20,772 nt of DNA, from positions 1-20,772 of the IMG/VR virus record IMGVR_UViG_3300012358_000010; one strand, given 5' to 3'. The translations under genes were made by a program, and so were the position numbers. The number at the start of each line of letters is the position of its first letter. Position 1 is the stretch's first letter. Positions 19,366 through 20,772 of this stretch are shown here, piece by piece. The notes beneath the pieces were generated by a model. That model did not search any database, was not told where the DNA came from, and worked only from the letters and a program-made list of their open reading frames with translations. The stretch comes from a virus.

Positions 19366-20264
19366 GGTCGATCTCCTTCGGTCGTAAACAGACGCGCCGA
19401 TCTCCGCGCCATCAGCCCGTTGCCACCAAAATCTAAAATGTTCTGAATCGCTGCCGGGGCCTCCTGTGGCGCCGGAGACCCTGCAGCAAATGTCGTCATG
19501 GCTTGGTAATCCAATGCAATCAGAGGCCGATATTGTGTTGCTTCGAGGCTGTTCACCATCACCATCGTGAGGTTATCGAGCAGCAGCCATTCCTCGTCCA
19601 AATGGACGGCAAGCACGGCGTGAATGGTCCTGCGTCGCGGGTAGCTTACGATCAGGAGGCGCAGGTCATCGGGGCTGATACCTGCTTCGCGTAGCGCCAG
19701 GTATTTCAATATTGCGTAGTCCTCACAGTCGCCCGCTCCCTTTTCAAGGGTAGCGAGTGGCGCCGACCAGAAATCGTCAACGCCGTACTGGGTCCAATCA
19801 CTGGTGGCCCTGATACTCAGGTTCACCGCACGATTGATCTCTCCCAGACGGGCGCGACCCGCGCGTTGGCGACCAAGCTCAACGATCTGCAGCAACCGGC
19901 GCGCTGCTAGCGAGCACGCGTCGGGACTTGCACGACAGGCCGCGACCGTCTCCTCCTCCGAGTCAATGCGTGCCAACACGCCCCTCCATTTCGCGGAGAT
20001 ATCCCGCGTAAGAGCCTGGCCTGACTGAACGTCGGAATTATCGGGAGATTGGCGCGCGTGGGCCGCCGTGAGCAGAGCAATACGGACGAAACGGCGATTT
20101 TGCTCCACGCCATGGGAGCGCTCGACGGTCTGCTTGCCTGCCGCCGCGCCGGCCCGGCGTGCGATTACATCAGCCAAGGGATCCGGCTGTCCAGCCGCCT
20201 GCGCAGCATGGCACAAGAGCGCTATCAGCAACAGCATCGAGGCTATGTGTTGCAGGAGTCGCAT
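19362..20264 (-). CDS. bacterial transglutaminase-like cysteine peptidase (BTLCP)
   Basis: This 300-residue protein starts at ATG 20264 with a signal peptide (residues 1-23, MRLLQHIASMLLLIALLCHA, cut near AQAA). The catalytic domain follows: INRAVNLSIRATSDWTQYG, then KGAGDCEDYAILKYLALREA with Cys180, TIHAVLAVHLDEEWLLLDNL with His215 and Asp230. Cys-His-Asp in GDCEDYA, HAVLAV and LLDN are the BTLCP (DUF920) signatures. The enzyme should act in the periplasm or at the envelope; in relatives BTLCPs such as LapG cut surface adhesins, but here the target is unknown and no adhesin is in view. A C-terminal tail of 40-50 residues (GSPAPQEAPAAIQNIL and on) lies beyond the domain. The last part of the gene is duplicated upstream at 20438-20548. 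Confidence 0.88.
   Translation of the reverse strand: MRLLQHIASMLLLIALLCHAAQAAGQPDPLADVIARRAGAAAGKQTVERSHGVEQNRRFVRIALLTAAHARQSPDNSDVQSGQALTRDISAKWRGVLARIDSEEETVAACRASPDACSLAARRLLQIVELGRQRAGRARLGEINRAVNLSIRATSDWTQYGVDDFWSAPLATLEKGAGDCEDYAILKYLALREAGISPDDLRLLIVSYPRRRTIHAVLAVHLDEEWLLLDNLTMVMVNSLEATQYRPLIALDYQAMTTFAAGSPAPQEAPAAIQNILDFGGNGLMARRSARLFTTEGDRP
19395..19505. repeat. 111-bp direct repeat, copy in the peptidase gene
   Basis: It matches 20438-20548 over 111 bases without gaps and with five substitutions, all transitions. It encodes the C-terminal residues from about 254 to 290 of the peptidase. Confidence 0.92.
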
Positions 20265-20437
20265 GATGTCTCGACCAATCAGACGGGGCTATCATGAGCG
20301 CCGGATATCACTGGACAAATGGTGGTGCCGACCAGAAGTGACTTTTCGAGAATTGCTGTAAGCAATCTAATCTTGCGGAATTGCTCGTTCTCATCTTCGT
20401 GATGAACATACGGATCCCCTCCGTTAGACCCGCATTA
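20265..20437. other. intergenic stretch without a supported gene
   Basis: This 173-base stretch between the peptidase start and the duplicated fragment holds no convincing frame. It is less GC-rich than its surroundings and could contain the peptidase promoter, but no clear -35/-10 pair was found. Confidence 0.4.
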
Positions 20438-20548
20438 CGCCGATCTCCGCACCATCAGCCCGTTGCCACCGAAACCTGAAATGTTCTGAATCGCTGCCGG
20501 GGCCTCCTGTGGCGCCGGAGACCCTGCAGCAAATGCCGTCATGGCTTG
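20435..20548 (-). pseudogene. 3' remnant of a second BTLCP peptidase gene
   Basis: The minus strand encodes AMTAFAAGSPAPQEAPAAIQ, then NISGFGGNGLMVRRSA and a TAA stop at 20437-20435. This corresponds to the C-terminal part of the intact peptidase, whose tail instead continues RLFTTEGDRP. No start or catalytic domain precedes it: the upstream neighbour's stop (20549) is directly adjacent. It is a fragment left by partial duplication, or by deletion between two tandem copies. Confidence 0.8.
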
Positions 20549-20761
20549 TTAGCAGCTGTCGTCGTCGCGGGGATATCCGTGCTTCCAATCCCCGATATAA
20601 GGGTTGTAGCAATTCATGGGACGGTCACCACCGAGACTGGTGTAAGCCGGATTCGAGTCGACGGTGGCCGTTGGCTGTGCTGAGACGGTGGCCGTTTGGT
20701 GTGCTGACGCGGGCGCGAAGCTGGCGAGTGTCAGGACTGCGGAAAGAAGTAACTTATGCAT
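20549..20761 (-). CDS. small secreted protein of unknown function
   Basis: This 70-residue protein starts at ATG 20761, with GGAG 7 bases upstream. The signal peptide MHKLLLSAVLTLASFAPASA ends at an A-x-A site, leaving a mature part of about 50 residues: HQTATVSAQPTATVDSNPAY, then SLGGDRPMNCYNPYIGDWKH and GYPRDDDSC. Two Cys may pair. A 24-bp tandem duplication (20660-20707) encodes the TATVSAQP repeat. It precedes the peptidase remnant and peptidase in the same direction. The family was not recognised. Confidence 0.65.
   Translation of the reverse strand: MHKLLLSAVLTLASFAPASAHQTATVSAQPTATVDSNPAYTSLGGDRPMNCYNPYIGDWKHGYPRDDDSC
20660..20707. repeat. 24-bp tandem duplication in the small secreted protein gene
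   Basis: Two 24-bp units beginning GACGGTGGCCGTT and GACGGTGGCCGTTTGG, both ending GTGCTGA, differ at only two bases. Confidence 0.8.
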
Positions 20762-20772
20762 TCTTCTTCTCC

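Overview
The window is GC-rich (clearly above 60% by eye) and looks like an alphaproteobacterial chromosome of the Bradyrhizobium/Nitrobacteraceae type. This rests on the small exported proteins, a BTLCP-type transglutaminase-like cysteine peptidase, and an unusually dense load of short palindromic repeats of the kind scattered through those genomes. No rRNA, tRNA, CRISPR array, transposase or integrase was seen.

Region 1 (1-15886, genes read leftwards) is the structural module of a short-tailed, SU10/P22-like phage. In transcription order it holds: portal (13604-15886), a small protein (13212-13490), a scaffold-like protein (11950-13071), an SU10/DUF5309-type major capsid protein (10738-11694), three small head proteins, a head-tail adaptor (8628-9254), a propeller-like tail hub (7032-8510), a beta-helix tail protein (6098-6961), a long tail fibre (3579-6101), a GNAT/Gp13-like protein (3163-3582), an internal virion protein (1994-3076), and a second internal-virion-like protein running off the left edge (1-565). 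A non-phage stretch (about 570-1985) interrupts the last two. It carries a small Cys-rich exported protein, two perfect TGTGA-N6-TCACA palindromes and a strong terminator with no obvious gene in front of it. No terminase is visible upstream of the portal, where it would be expected.

Region 2 (15890-17840) has a long hairpin in front of the portal, a sugar O-methyltransferase-like gene bracketed by direct copies of a roughly 62-bp repeat, and a cluster of palindromic repeats.

Region 3 (17843-20772, genes also leftwards) is a chromosomal set of small exported or membrane proteins: a lipoprotein, an exported protein, and an operon of a small secreted protein, a BTLCP peptidase, a 38-residue membrane peptide translationally coupled to it, and a 63-residue protein. 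A 111-bp copy of the peptidase's 3' end lies upstream of the gene.

The most striking pattern is the relation between repeats and phage genes. At least seven repeat families fill almost every intergenic seam of the phage module. They supply the stop codons of several genes and the ribosome binding site of at least one. In the portal gene, a 96-bp repeat is inserted in frame as 32 codons. All phage reading frames in view remain open despite this, which raises the possibility that the particle genes are old and kept under selection.
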